Notes: generated from the sequence alone by a model not told the origin. A DNA stretch of 49,681 bases from Clostridiales bacterium (GCA_003343885.1 QAKH01000117.1:1-49681), one strand, 5' to 3'; shown: positions 25,212-32,867, numbered from the stretch's first letter. Made by a program: numbers and translations.

Positions 25212-25739
25212 TCAAAGCTTAGTCAACAGCTCCGCTTTGCTGTATTCTTTTGTACCCTTTGACATCATAGCCAAGAAGTCCTCTTTAGAAAAATTCGACA
25301 GTCTGAAAACCTCTTCTGTTCTCATTCCAAGCTGCTTACTTATCTCATCTACTGTCTTGCCGTCTTCCATCAGTCTTTTAACTATTGCTTTCATCGGCTC
25401 AAGTAAATGAGTTCCTCTCGCTCGGTTATGTGTAACAGTTCCGTATACATCTTCGGATTTATCTTTATGGTCTACCACAACAACCGGCACTTTTCCGCCG
25501 AGTATACTTTTCAGGAGTTCTTCTCCTGCCACCGTCCACCTGTGAAATCCGTCTATGATTGTATAATCCGGACGAACCACAATAGGAAGTGTCCATCCGT
25601 TTGTAAGGATGGACTGTGTCAAAAGCTTCAGGTTTTCCCTGCTAACCTTATTCGGGTTATAGTCATTTGGTTTCAACTTTTCTCTGTCAACCCATTGTAA
25701 CGTACCAAGCGGAGCAAATACATCATGATGTTCAGCCAT
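25212..25739 (-). CDS. ParB-like nuclease-fold protein, IbrB-like (second pair)
   Basis: 175 residues. The N-terminal 115 residues are a ParB/sulfiredoxin fold: KLKPNDYNPNKVSRENLKLL, then IIDGFHRWTVAGEE (DGFHRW at 63-68) and NRARGTH (105-111) in place of the usual GERR/ENxQR boxes. The C-terminal 60 residues hold a helix-turn-helix-like unit (KTVDEISKQLGMRTEEVFRL). It overlaps the upstream PAPS-reductase-like gene by eight bases and has AAAGGAGG upstream. The enzyme-then-ParB order matches E. coli IbrA/IbrB, prophage-encoded regulators of immunoglobulin-binding proteins. Biochemical role unknown; I expect nucleotide binding. Confidence 0.75.
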   Translation of the reverse strand: MAEHHDVFAPLGTLQWVDREKLKPNDYNPNKVSRENLKLLTQSILTNGWTLPIVVRPDYTIIDGFHRWTVAGEELLKSILGGKVPVVVVDHKDKSEDVYGTVTHNRARGTHLLEPMKAIVKRLMEDGKTVDEISKQLGMRTEEVFRLSNFSKEDFLAMMSKGTKEYSKAELLTKL

Positions 25740-26886
25740 TCAAAACGCCTCCTTTCTGGAAGCGTTTCGCGTATTCAGCATAGTGGCAAAACACATCTTG
25801 ATATATTGCTCGCAATGTGCGCATCTTAGGATCACCTGCAACAAGACCATCGTACATCTTGCGATAATCTTTAGGTCTTGCGACTCCCTCAATTTTGATG
25901 TACGCCCTGCGATATTGCTCTGCTATATACTTTTTATGTTTGGTATCAAAGTACATTTGCGGATTGTTAATAAGCATATCCACAAGAAGCACTCGATAAT
26001 CTTTGTTATCTTCGCCCTCTAACTTCTGTCGTGTCCGTGTTGTCCGTCCGAACATTTCGCTGTCCCAATACAGTGCGGCAAGATAAGCGTTAGGCTCTCT
26101 CCGTATTACCCTCTCCATGAGGTCCGGATAATACTCGTTCATGCGGACAAGACAGCCGGCTGTGTCGGAAGAAAAGAACTGCGATACTCGGAGCTGATTC
26201 TTCGTCATGCCTGACTGCCACATGTACAGATATATGTTCGGTATTTCCGTGTGAGTGTCATACAGATATTTCCATACGTCTGATGTTTTCCAATCGTATA
26301 TCGGATATATCTGTCTTTTGCCTGTAATACCCCGAGCACCCAAATTGAGAGCTGCCATATATTGTAGACGTTGTATTGATTCGGCAGCTCTCACCCCGGA
26401 TAATACTATGCCGTCTTTTGTCACCCTCGGAAGGAAAAGCTGGTATGTGTCAGACCTCGCCTTGAGTGCAGGATCATTGCGTATAGCAAAAGACGGAGGC
26501 TGTCTTACCCACACATCGCTTTTGTACCTGTCCCAACAAATATATGATTCATCCGAAGACAGTTGATTGAAGCAATTGAAGTGTCTGACCTCCAGACAAT
26601 ACCAATTGAATTTCGCACCGACAAGCAAAAACTTTTTTCGCCATGCCTTGACCGTTTCTTCTATGCACGGAAAAATCGCTTCTTCGTCGATGAAAATTAC
26701 CGTCAGCTGCGACGCGCTTATTTCGCCCGAAGCTATCAAAGAATAAACTATATTCGCAACACATAGGCTATCTTTGCCGCCGGAAAAGGACATATAAACC
26801 GGCAAGCCGTTTGCGAAAACATTCTTAACTCGTTTTCGTGCCGCCTCGATTACGTCCATGTTGGACTTGATACGTTTCACAGCCAT
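25732..26886 (-). CDS. PAPS-reductase-family PP-loop ATPase, IbrA/DUF3440-like (second pair)
   Basis: 384 residues. The PP-loop SGGKDS is at 35-40 after a hydrophobic strand (LPVYMSF). Further family marks are FIDEEAIFPCIEETVKAWRK, the substrate loop GVRAAES (164-170), and YPIYDWKTSDVWKYL (194-208). From about residue 215 a helical C-terminal domain follows (TKNQLRVSQFFSSD, then ARPKDYRKMYDGLVAGDPKM), matching the DUF3440 region of IbrA. This family adenylates a substrate with release of pyrophosphate. No classic CysH ECGxH motif is present, so sulfate reduction is unlikely. It overlaps both neighbours. Confidence 0.8.
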   Translation of the reverse strand: MAVKRIKSNMDVIEAARKRVKNVFANGLPVYMSFSGGKDSLCVANIVYSLIASGEISASQLTVIFIDEEAIFPCIEETVKAWRKKFLLVGAKFNWYCLEVRHFNCFNQLSSDESYICWDRYKSDVWVRQPPSFAIRNDPALKARSDTYQLFLPRVTKDGIVLSGVRAAESIQRLQYMAALNLGARGITGKRQIYPIYDWKTSDVWKYLYDTHTEIPNIYLYMWQSGMTKNQLRVSQFFSSDTAGCLVRMNEYYPDLMERVIRREPNAYLAALYWDSEMFGRTTRTRQKLEGEDNKDYRVLLVDMLINNPQMYFDTKHKKYIAEQYRRAYIKIEGVARPKDYRKMYDGLVAGDPKMRTLRAIYQDVFCHYAEYAKRFQKGGVLNG

Positions 26887-27506
26887 ATGAGTTCACCGCA
26901 ATGAGGACACTTAACACTTTTGCGGACCTCATTTGATTCCTCTCTGTCGCTCTGAGCGCTGCATTCGCTTGTTGCAACGGCTGTTTCCTGTCGCGGTAAT
27001 GTTTCCGCCTGCTCATACTCCATTGACGGTTCTTCTGTGCGTTTGGCGCTGTTTATACGTTCGATATCATCTTCGTCGAGTTTTCCATAATTCGATAGTA
27101 TATCCGACGTTTCATCAGCATCTTTAACAAGCGACTGCAAAAACTCTTCGTCATATCCAGGTATATCGAGGTCATCTTCGAGCTCTTTGATAAAATCGTC
27201 AAAAGCTGATATATCATCGACGCCAAGATTGAAAATCCTGTTGTCCGCAAGCATGAGCTTCTTCTTATCCTTTTCGGATAAGTTTTTCATCACAAGACAA
27301 TCAGCTTCTTCCCAGGATAACGCAAGGAGAGATTCATACAATCCGTTGCCGCACAAAATAACATTATCTTCATCGACCACAATAGGACGTATCTGTCCAA
27401 ACATCTCAACCGAACGCTTAAACTCTTTTATCTGTTTGTCCGCGTGCATTCGCACGTTGCGTTCAGGACGTTTTAGCTCTGATAACTTTATTTTCTTAGT
27501 ATTCAC
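26877..27506 (-). CDS. ParB-like protein with C-terminal CxxC tail (first pair)
   Basis: 209 residues. The N-terminal 95 residues are a ParB-like domain: IKLSELKRPERNVRMHADKQ, PIVVDEDNVILCGNGLYESL and LADNRIFNLG (86-95). An acidic stretch (FIKELEDDLDIPGYDEEFLQ) and a disordered linker follow. The end is VKCPHCGELIWL with Cys200 and Cys203, only half a zinc ribbon. Phage ParB-like proteins of this kind often work with a partner enzyme; here the partner is the PP-loop ATPase whose stop overlaps this start by four bases. The ParB box GERR is absent, so chromosome-type partitioning is unlikely. Confidence 0.7.
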   Translation of the reverse strand: MNTKKIKLSELKRPERNVRMHADKQIKEFKRSVEMFGQIRPIVVDEDNVILCGNGLYESLLALSWEEADCLVMKNLSEKDKKKLMLADNRIFNLGVDDISAFDDFIKELEDDLDIPGYDEEFLQSLVKDADETSDILSNYGKLDEDDIERINSAKRTEEPSMEYEQAETLPRQETAVATSECSAQSDREESNEVRKSVKCPHCGELIWL

Positions 27507-28297
27507 TTCTTCTCACCCCCTTTCAAAAAGAGGTGAGCGGATTCAATCTTCTCTGCAGCAGTTTCCACGATAGATTTGTCTATGTCGTATATTTCCTGCC
27601 AAGCATTATTGAGCGATCCTGTCCACTGTCTCGCCGGCCATGGATGAGTACCGCACAGATATCCATTCTTCCAATCGTAAATAGGCGGCAAAGGCAATTT
27701 GTTATAGTGAATATACGCGAGAATATCCTCGTGCGTCCAGTCGGAGAGAGGGCTGTATCTTGTTACGCCTTTGCTGTCAGTGTAAATATTTGTACCCTTG
27801 CCGACATAGTTACCATCAGCCTTACGTCTGCCAAGTATCATAATATCTTTGTTGTGCTTTTTGAAATATTGCCTTTGCGCTGTGTGCTGGACGATGGAAA
27901 ACCATCTTCCGGCTTTTGAGCTGTCCCGTGGAAACAGCATATCCTGATGTTTTGATAACCAATCGATATCAATACCAACGTTGATTACTTCACATTTTTC
28001 AGGCATGTTCTCCAATATCCATTTCATAAACGCCGGATATTCAAGATTACAAATACCAATCATACAATCGGCAATGCCGGCATCACTGCACAGTTTGCCG
28101 AGGACAATACTGTCCTTACCACCCGACCATGCATAGGCAGCGCTTTTTCCGGCGGTAGTCATCTTGATTTTTTCAACCGTCCATTCGGAAAGAGTGTCAA
28201 TCGATTCACGGCTTACAATTTCTTCGATATGTGCCGCCGTTTCAATCCAATCCTCGTTTTTTACGTATTGCTTTTTTCCGAGAGGTTTTATTGACAT
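27503..28297 (-). CDS. PAPS-reductase-family PP-loop ATPase (first pair)
   Basis: 264 residues. The PP-loop is SGGKDS at 58-63 (AYAWSGGKDSIVLGKLC). Later motifs are NLEYPAFMKWILENMP, GRRKADGN (156-163), YSPLSDWTHEDILAYI (181-196) and an LCGTH near 214-218 that recalls the catalytic CGxH of CysH. The set fits the PAPS reductase superfamily, but the protein lacks the second cysteine pair of Fe-S APS reductases. Its start overlaps the symporter stop by ten bases and its stop overlaps the ParB-like start. Substrate unknown. Confidence 0.8.
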   Translation of the reverse strand: MSIKPLGKKQYVKNEDWIETAAHIEEIVSRESIDTLSEWTVEKIKMTTAGKSAAYAWSGGKDSIVLGKLCSDAGIADCMIGICNLEYPAFMKWILENMPEKCEVINVGIDIDWLSKHQDMLFPRDSSKAGRWFSIVQHTAQRQYFKKHNKDIMILGRRKADGNYVGKGTNIYTDSKGVTRYSPLSDWTHEDILAYIHYNKLPLPPIYDWKNGYLCGTHPWPARQWTGSLNNAWQEIYDIDKSIVETAAEKIESAHLFLKGGEKK

Positions 28298-29688
28298 TTA
28301 ATCGCCCCCTTACGAGATGCAACTAAAGCAATAACTCCGCTCATAGCCAGCGTTGCCAAACTGCCAATCGTTTTAACAGCCGCAATATTAAGTATATTTC
28401 CGACAGCAAAGACCGGAAGTCCTATCAAGAGCGAAGCAAGAATTCCATAAAAAACTCCGTCCGCATTCAAGCGTTTACCAAGCAAAGTGATAACAGTCGG
28501 CATCAATGTCGATGCTCTGAGTGTACCGTAAAACAAAAAAAGATGTGTTACAGTCAGCCCCGGGATGTATGCGATTAAGTTGCTGACTATAAGCAACAAA
28601 ATCATTGTTTTACGAGAAAAACTGATATTATCGGCATTTTTTAACTTGTCTGTAATTTGCCAGTCTGTTGTCATTGCCGCGGCAGCGCATAAATTACTAT
28701 CAACCGTAGACAGCAGTCCGGACAAAATCATCATCAAAAACGGAACGAGCACCCATCTGGGGAGAATAGATAGTACAAATTCCATATTTACCATGCTTAC
28801 ATCCTGTGCTAGGAAGCCACTGCCTGCGGCGATAAATCCTATACCACCCATAGCTATCGGAACAAGTGCAAAAACAAGCGCTCCGACGAGGAACGCTTTT
28901 CCAATCTTGTCTTTTTTTATCGCGAACGCCCGCTGCCAAAAACATTGATCTCCGAACGGGCCGGAGATAAGTCCTATAGCTGTCGGAAGTCCAAAGCCTA
29001 AAAAAACAGCTAAGCCAGTTTCCGAGAAAAGAGACGTATAATCACCCGATATAGCTCCAAGTCCCGAAAAAAGCGTATCAATGCCGCCCGATTTTAAGAG
29101 ACACCAAGGCGCTATTATTGCTCCGCCGATTAGAATAATGCCAAGCTGTAAAACGTCTGTTGCAACAGAAGCTTTTAGGCCAGAAAAGCGGGAATAAGAA
29201 TACGCTATCGCCGAAAGGATAATTGTAACTATCCAAAACGGTATACCAGTTATATTCGATAGCATTTTCCCCCCTGCAATAAGCTGTACCGCCGTAGACA
29301 GAACAGCCAATGCGCCAAGTTGGAATGAATATGCCTTGTTGACCTTTGGAGAGTTGTATGTCTTAGCCATAAAGCCGGTTAACGTGATCCCCTCGGGGTA
29401 TTTCGCCCTGATGCGTTTTGCAAATGGAATGAAAATAATTAAACACAGCACATTCGGTACGAGAAACCAAAAGATGCCTGGAATACCGTTTGTGTATGCT
29501 TTTTCTGCCGATACGAACAGCGATGGCGCCCAAATCCATGTAGCTGCGATGCTCATAGCTCCGACAAGTCCACCAATATTTCGGTCAGCGACGTGGAAAC
29601 TCACTGTGTTTTTTGCTTTTTGTGTGAATATCAATGTTGCTCCCAACATAATAACCGCATACATGATAATCACTATGATACCTGTCAT
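28288..29688 (-). CDS. SLC5-type sodium:solute symporter
   Basis: 466 residues with about 12-13 membrane segments. The first two helices carry VADRNIGGLVGAMSIAATWI and WAPSLFVSAEKAYTNGIPGI, matching the sodium:solute symporter family. SFQLGALAVLSTAVQLIAGG and FLMMILSGLLSTVDSNLCAA (the usual LSA/STxDS motif near helix 8) support it. Members move urea, sugars, amino acids, vitamins or choline with Na+; the substrate here cannot be read. It starts nine bases behind AAGGAGG and opens the five-gene cassette. A full-length symporter is rare in a phage late region. Confidence 0.9.
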   Translation of the reverse strand: MTGIIVIIMYAVIMLGATLIFTQKAKNTVSFHVADRNIGGLVGAMSIAATWIWAPSLFVSAEKAYTNGIPGIFWFLVPNVLCLIIFIPFAKRIRAKYPEGITLTGFMAKTYNSPKVNKAYSFQLGALAVLSTAVQLIAGGKMLSNITGIPFWIVTIILSAIAYSYSRFSGLKASVATDVLQLGIILIGGAIIAPWCLLKSGGIDTLFSGLGAISGDYTSLFSETGLAVFLGFGLPTAIGLISGPFGDQCFWQRAFAIKKDKIGKAFLVGALVFALVPIAMGGIGFIAAGSGFLAQDVSMVNMEFVLSILPRWVLVPFLMMILSGLLSTVDSNLCAAAAMTTDWQITDKLKNADNISFSRKTMILLLIVSNLIAYIPGLTVTHLFLFYGTLRASTLMPTVITLLGKRLNADGVFYGILASLLIGLPVFAVGNILNIAAVKTIGSLATLAMSGVIALVASRKGAIKCQ

Positions 29689-29712
29689 TAAAGTATCCTC
29701 CTTTTCGTTTTA

Positions 29713-29823
29713 CGCCCGCTACTTCCGTTGGCGTACAGAAGTCCGGTGCAAGACCATAACACAAGGAGCGATGCTACGGCCGAGAGCCTCCTTTCCGAAA
29801 AAGATACCGCCCGCTACTTCCGT
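29713..29823 (-). repeat. Duplicated 16-bp element in the cassette leader
   Basis: CGCCCGCTACTTCCGT occurs at 29713-29728 and again at 29808-29823 in the same direction. On the minus (transcribed) strand each copy is followed by an AAGGAGG-type motif (29791-29797 and 29697-29703). Around the copy nearer the gene, ACTTC pairs with GAAGT and TACGCC with GGCGTA as alternative stems. It may be a structured leader controlling the symporter start, or a remnant of duplication. No known riboswitch class is recognised. Confidence 0.5.
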
Positions 29824-29860
29824 AACGGACGGCTGGCTTTGATTAGATTTTCACGTTACT

Positions 29861-29920
29861 ATTCTACCTCATCTATTGTAAAATAAACCGCCATTATTAC
29901 GCCACTATTACGCCATCTTA
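29861..29920 (-). promoter_or_regulatory. Probable late promoter with 11-bp direct repeats
   Basis: On the minus strand a TAGAAT -10 (29866-29861) lacks a good -35 (GTTTAT at 29888-29883). Directly upstream lie three tandem 11-bp units on the plus strand: CGCCATTATTA (29889-29899), CGCCACTATTA (29900-29910), CGCCATCTTAC-like (29911-29921), overlapping the end of the ArpU-like gene. Helically phased repeats next to a weak -35 are a classic activator arrangement. The ArpU-like regulator encoded immediately upstream is the obvious candidate. Transcription would enter the cassette and then the whole head and tail region. Confidence 0.55.
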
Positions 29921-30388
29921 CTCCGCAATTAACATATAGGCCAAATGCTCAATTGCCTTTTTACGTTTACGGTCTACGTTGCGTTGACTGTAATGTAACG
30001 CTTCCATGAGTCGATATGTCGCACCGGATCTCAAATTTCCGCTCATGTAAAACTCTTTGACAATCAGCTTTTCATCGTTTGATAACCTCGCCCACGCAGG
30101 CTCAAACCAACTCATGTATGTAATTGCTTTGTCATAGCGCTTTTTCAGGCTGTCTATCCTGTCTAACTGCGATATGATTTTGTCCTGCGTTGCCGATGGA
30201 TTATGTCCGCCGCCCGGCATGCCGGACAAGTTGGGGGATTTTGGAGAGGACATAGAATCATAAGCGTCTTTGATTTTGTCAGGTGTCACGCTTATTATGT
30301 CTTTCATTTTGTCATAATCCTTTATTGCCAAAATCGTCGCATAGTTCTTGTTTTTACCAGCTTTCTGCAGGTACTCAATAGCTATCAA
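29918..30388 (-). CDS. ArpU/DUF1492-like late transcription regulator
   Basis: 156 residues with a TTG start behind GGGGAG. The C-terminal half has the region-4-like helix-turn-helix common to ArpU/RinA regulators: LSNDEKLIVKEFYMSGNLRS, then YRLMEALHYSQRNVDRKRKK. The N-terminal part has two coiled helices around SQLDRIDSLKKRYDKAITYM and a disordered glycine/serine linker. In Gram-positive phages such proteins switch on the packaging and structural operon. Its place immediately before the late region, and the direct repeats at its end, fit that. Confidence 0.75.
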   Translation of the reverse strand: MIAIEYLQKAGKNKNYATILAIKDYDKMKDIISVTPDKIKDAYDSMSSPKSPNLSGMPGGGHNPSATQDKIISQLDRIDSLKKRYDKAITYMSWFEPAWARLSNDEKLIVKEFYMSGNLRSGATYRLMEALHYSQRNVDRKRKKAIEHLAYMLIAE

Positions 30389-30400
30389 TGTAATCTCCCC

Positions 30401-30697
30401 TTAAAAATAATTTTTGCCAAACCTAGCCCGAAAATCATCTGTCGTCCATCCGTAGTAATCCATAGCTAACGCCTGTACACTTGCTTTCAGAGCTTTATCA
30501 ACATCACAGTTTTTATGTACAGCATCGTTTCCGAAAATATGACACCGCGAATGGCACAGGAAGACTTTCAATCCATATTTTTCTGATATCTTGCGGTTCG
30601 GACCGCCAAACACGTGATGTTCGTCCAACGGATCCGCTCCGCCGCGTCTGCCGCAAAGATAACATCTTGATTTGTCAGACTGAATTATACTTTTCAT
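30401..30697 (-). CDS. HNH-like / DUF968-type zinc endonuclease
   Basis: 98 residues from the ATG at 30697, seven bases behind GAGG. CYLCGRRGGADPLDEHHVFG, then GPNRKISEKYGLKVFLCHSR and CHIFGNDAVHKN form a compact Cys/His unit with the HH of an HNH-type active site. Small enzymes of this kind appear near the late switch in many phages and may act in recombination or packaging. It ends 12 bases before the ArpU-like gene. Confidence 0.65.
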   Translation of the reverse strand: MKSIIQSDKSRCYLCGRRGGADPLDEHHVFGGPNRKISEKYGLKVFLCHSRCHIFGNDAVHKNCDVDKALKASVQALAMDYYGWTTDDFRARFGKNYF

Positions 30698-30734
30698 GCA
30701 ATATCCTCGACCCAACATGGATAGCATACCGTTT

Positions 30735-31007
30735 TCATTCGCTCACCGCCTTTATCGAATCACGAATTTCGGATATGGATTGTCCCTTTTTTACCCCGAC
30801 CATTATGGAAGGTGGAGTAGGCATATCCTGTTTTTGAGATTTCCAAAGATGCAGACAATTCGGAACATTATTTACATACTCACTTTTCGCAGGATGATAC
30901 TGTATTACCACTTCATCTTCACGAAAAAACATATCTTTCAACCTGCACATATCATTCCAATCGGGAGTGATTCTTCGATTGTACGGCGCAATGCGTTTTC
31001 TTCCCAA
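30735..31007 (-). CDS. Conserved small phage protein (DUF7694-like)
   Basis: 90 residues if begun at a TTG at 31007, which has no good ribosome site; an ATG at 30950 inside the same frame is an alternative. The body (FREDEVVIQYHPAKSEYVNN, then VPNCLHLWKSQKQDMPTPPS) is a motif block I recognise from many Firmicutes phages. A better-initiated short ORF overlaps its start in another frame, so the original N-terminus may have been altered by a frameshift. Function unknown. Confidence 0.6.
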   Translation of the reverse strand: MGRKRIAPYNRRITPDWNDMCRLKDMFFREDEVVIQYHPAKSEYVNNVPNCLHLWKSQKQDMPTPPSIMVGVKKGQSISEIRDSIKAVSE

Positions 31008-31054
31008 CCGGATATACGTTGTTCAAAAAGGTCAGCTTGTTCTTCTATGTTCAT
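30938..31054 (-). CDS. 38-residue ORF overlapping the DUF7694-like gene
   Basis: An ATG at 31054 with GAGGTGA upstream opens a 38-codon frame (MNIEEQADLFEQRISGWEEN, then LRRTIEESLPIGM) that stops at 30938, inside the next gene. It starts directly after the stop of the preceding gene. It is either a small independent protein that couples translation to the next start at 30950, or the frameshifted N-terminus of that gene. The helical, acidic composition looks protein-like rather than random. Confidence 0.5.
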   Translation of the reverse strand: MNIEEQADLFEQRISGWEENALRRTIEESLPIGMICAG

Positions 31055-31065
31055 TTTTTCACCTC

Positions 31066-31293
31066 TCAAAATGGCAAGTCCTGTACTCGCAATGTACATT
31101 TTATTTCCTTGAAAAGCGTAACAATTGCAATTGTTTCTTCTTGAGAAAAAACTACTATCATATCGTCGTCTTCCCCAGTTCCATTTGTCATGCGTAATGT
31201 AATACGCCCATCAGAATTAAAACTCGCTTGTACCCTTCCGCACTCTTCGGTTGTGTCTTTTGTGGCTGACATTTTGCGTTTAATTATTTGCAT
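31066..31293 (-). CDS. Small hypothetical phage protein
   Basis: 75 residues. A basic N-terminus (MQIIKRKMSATKDTTEECGR) is followed by three or four predicted beta strands (VQASFNSDGRITLRM, DDMIVVFSQEETIAIVTLF). It overlaps the preceding gene by ten bases. I do not recognise a family. Confidence 0.5.
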   Translation of the reverse strand: MQIIKRKMSATKDTTEECGRVQASFNSDGRITLRMTNGTGEDDDMIVVFSQEETIAIVTLFKEIKCTLRVQDLPF

Positions 31294-31727
31294 TTCTTAT
31301 TCCTCTCTTTCAACGCTTTTTCCGCTTCTTCTCGGGTTAAAAATACGGTTTTGCCAAATTCATTTATAGGAATGTCACATCCCGTAGTTCGAATCATCTG
31401 TATGCTATTATCTGGTTTCCCTTGAAAAGATGGATGCCCGATAAAAAATGTCCTTACTTTTGCGCTAAATACGCCGCGAACAGAACTACAAGTCCAAAGG
31501 ACATCCCCAACCTTGCACGGCAACTCAACAAATCGGCTTTTGTCTTTGAAGTTGTTACACACTTCACGTCCTACGATTTCTCCATTTGGCTCGTGATAAG
31601 TTAGTTCATAGCATACATCGTAATGCACGCAATCTTTACACTTCGGGCGAGAACATTCTGCTCCCACCCTGATACATTGTTCATCAATAGGTTTGCCTGT
31701 TTCTTCCAACTTTGAAACATCAGCCAT
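31284..31727 (-). CDS. Conserved Cys-rich phage protein
   Basis: 147 residues from the ATG at 31727, which overlaps the upstream stop and has GGTGGT before it. The N-terminal half has a cysteine cluster (RPKCKDCVHYDVC). The middle carries SRFVELPCKVGDVLW and the end GKTVFLTREEAEKALKERNK, a block repeatedly seen in clostridial phage accessory genes. The cluster suggests metal binding. Function unknown. Confidence 0.6.
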   Translation of the reverse strand: MADVSKLEETGKPIDEQCIRVGAECSRPKCKDCVHYDVCYELTYHEPNGEIVGREVCNNFKDKSRFVELPCKVGDVLWTCSSVRGVFSAKVRTFFIGHPSFQGKPDNSIQMIRTTGCDIPINEFGKTVFLTREEAEKALKERNKKCK

Positions 31728-32430
31728 TCGCACCACCCCCAATAAAATATTTGTATTTCCTTAACGGAAACTCGTTTTTTCTGCCAATAAGTAATGGTTT
31801 TAATATTTCTTGCAATTCAATCAATTTCTGTCTTGTTTGTGGATAATCATTGAGCCATATTTCCAATTCAATCGGTTTTGCACTAAAACACAAAGCACAC
31901 CCATCTCTTTTGCTATATTTGTAATGTGGAGAATATGCGTTCCGTTTCAAACAAAACTCTTTTGCCATATCTTCTGTGATTTTTTCTTCAACCAACACAG
32001 AACGAGTAAAATCGTCTAATTTTCCGTGTCGCTTTGTTTCGTCATAAGCAATAGCTAAATCAAGAAAATCAAAATCGCCCACATCACAATTTGCAACGGC
32101 TTTTATTTTGCTATCTCTACGAAAACCACAACAATTTATATACGGATAACCTTTTACTTGCCCCTTAAATATTCCGCTTTTTGATATTGATAAACAATAA
32201 TCCCAATAGGTTATTCCCTTTGCAAGAAAAACCTCTGCACCCATTTTTTCAAATGTTTCTTTTTGTCGCAAAATAAACTCAAAATGCTCTTAGTTTATAA
32301 GCGGAATGTCATCCGTGAAATACGGAACATAACAAACCGCTTTTACTTTATCGCCTTTTTCTATTCGCTTGTATGTTGCACAAGTGCTGTCTTTCCCACC
32401 ACTCCAACCGATTTTAACTATATTCTCCAC
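31720..32430 (-). pseudogene. PAPS-reductase-like PP-loop ATPase split by an in-frame TAA
   Basis: A GTG at 32430 behind AAGGCGGTGA opens a frame reading VENIVKIGWSGGKDSTCATY, with a perfect PP-loop SGGKDS. Codon 47 is TAA (32292-32290). The same frame then continues without any further stop to 31720, about 236 codons in total. The rest has GYPYINCCGFRRDSK (Cys100-Cys101) and RDGCALC (Cys178/Cys181), the CC plus CxxC pattern of Fe-S-type APS/PAPS reductases. It is the third enzyme of this superfamily in the phage. One base change would restore it; most likely it is a recent nonsense mutation. Confidence 0.8.
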
Positions 32431-32442
32431 TTAATCACCGCC

Positions 32443-32568
32443 TTAATCTTCAATAAGTTTAGCAACTAATTGTATAAGACAAATTAAACAATATACCGAA
32501 AAACAAATCCAGTAGCCAACACCTGCTTTAATTGTTGCTCCTATAATCGCAAATAATACTACGCTCAC
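32443..32568 (-). CDS. 41-residue single-pass membrane protein
   Basis: A GTG at 32568 overlaps the stop of the preceding gene (GTGA), with GGGGAG just upstream, and reads to a TAA at 32443. The product is almost entirely hydrophobic: SVVLFAIIGATIKAGVGYWI followed by CFSVYCLICLIQLVAKLI and an acidic end. It lies in what otherwise would be an empty gap before the split PP-loop gene. Coupled translation and clean membrane character make it credible; function unknown. Confidence 0.55.
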   Translation of the reverse strand: MSVVLFAIIGATIKAGVGYWICFSVYCLICLIQLVAKLIED

Positions 32569-32867
32569 TTCTCCCCAGCTCTTTCTTTTGGTGTACCATA
32601 ACTACAAAAATCGTTTGCATTTACTTGATATTCGTTGCCATCTATACGCATACAAAATCTCATTAACTGATTGTTCCGCTTTGTGCGTTTCTCATAGCAA
32701 CGCTTACAATCCTTGCACCGTATCACTTTCTCAACATCTGCCTTTGGTTGACTGTCTATAAAACTGTAAATCCAATCCACATTATGTTGACCTACAATCC
32801 ATTCATCAGCGGTGTTGTTTTCTTCAAGATATTTCAACATTTCTTCCCTGTTGATATATTCAGCCAT
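32565..32867 (-). CDS. Small zinc-motif phage protein
   Basis: 100 residues; the ATG at 32867 shares bases with the upstream stop (TGATG). The N-terminal half is helical (YINREEMLKYLEENNTADEW). The C-terminal half has RCKDCKRCYEK and NDFCSYGTP, a cysteine pattern typical of small accessory proteins in clostridial phages and likely to bind zinc. Function unknown. Confidence 0.6.
   Translation of the reverse strand: MAEYINREEMLKYLEENNTADEWIVGQHNVDWIYSFIDSQPKADVEKVIRCKDCKRCYEKRTKRNNQLMRFCMRIDGNEYQVNANDFCSYGTPKERAGEK

Noticed and set aside
25732..28297. Reading the PP-loop genes as sulfate assimilation (CysH) or as Dnd phosphorothioation
   Set aside because: The Fe-S cysteines of APS reductase are missing in both cassette enzymes, and no DndA/DndD/DndE-like genes or sulfur-assimilation genes are nearby. 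The ParB partners point to the IbrA/IbrB type instead.
29689..29860. Known riboswitch in the symporter leader
   Set aside because: The duplicated element and stems do not match any riboswitch consensus I know; it is left as an unassigned structured leader.
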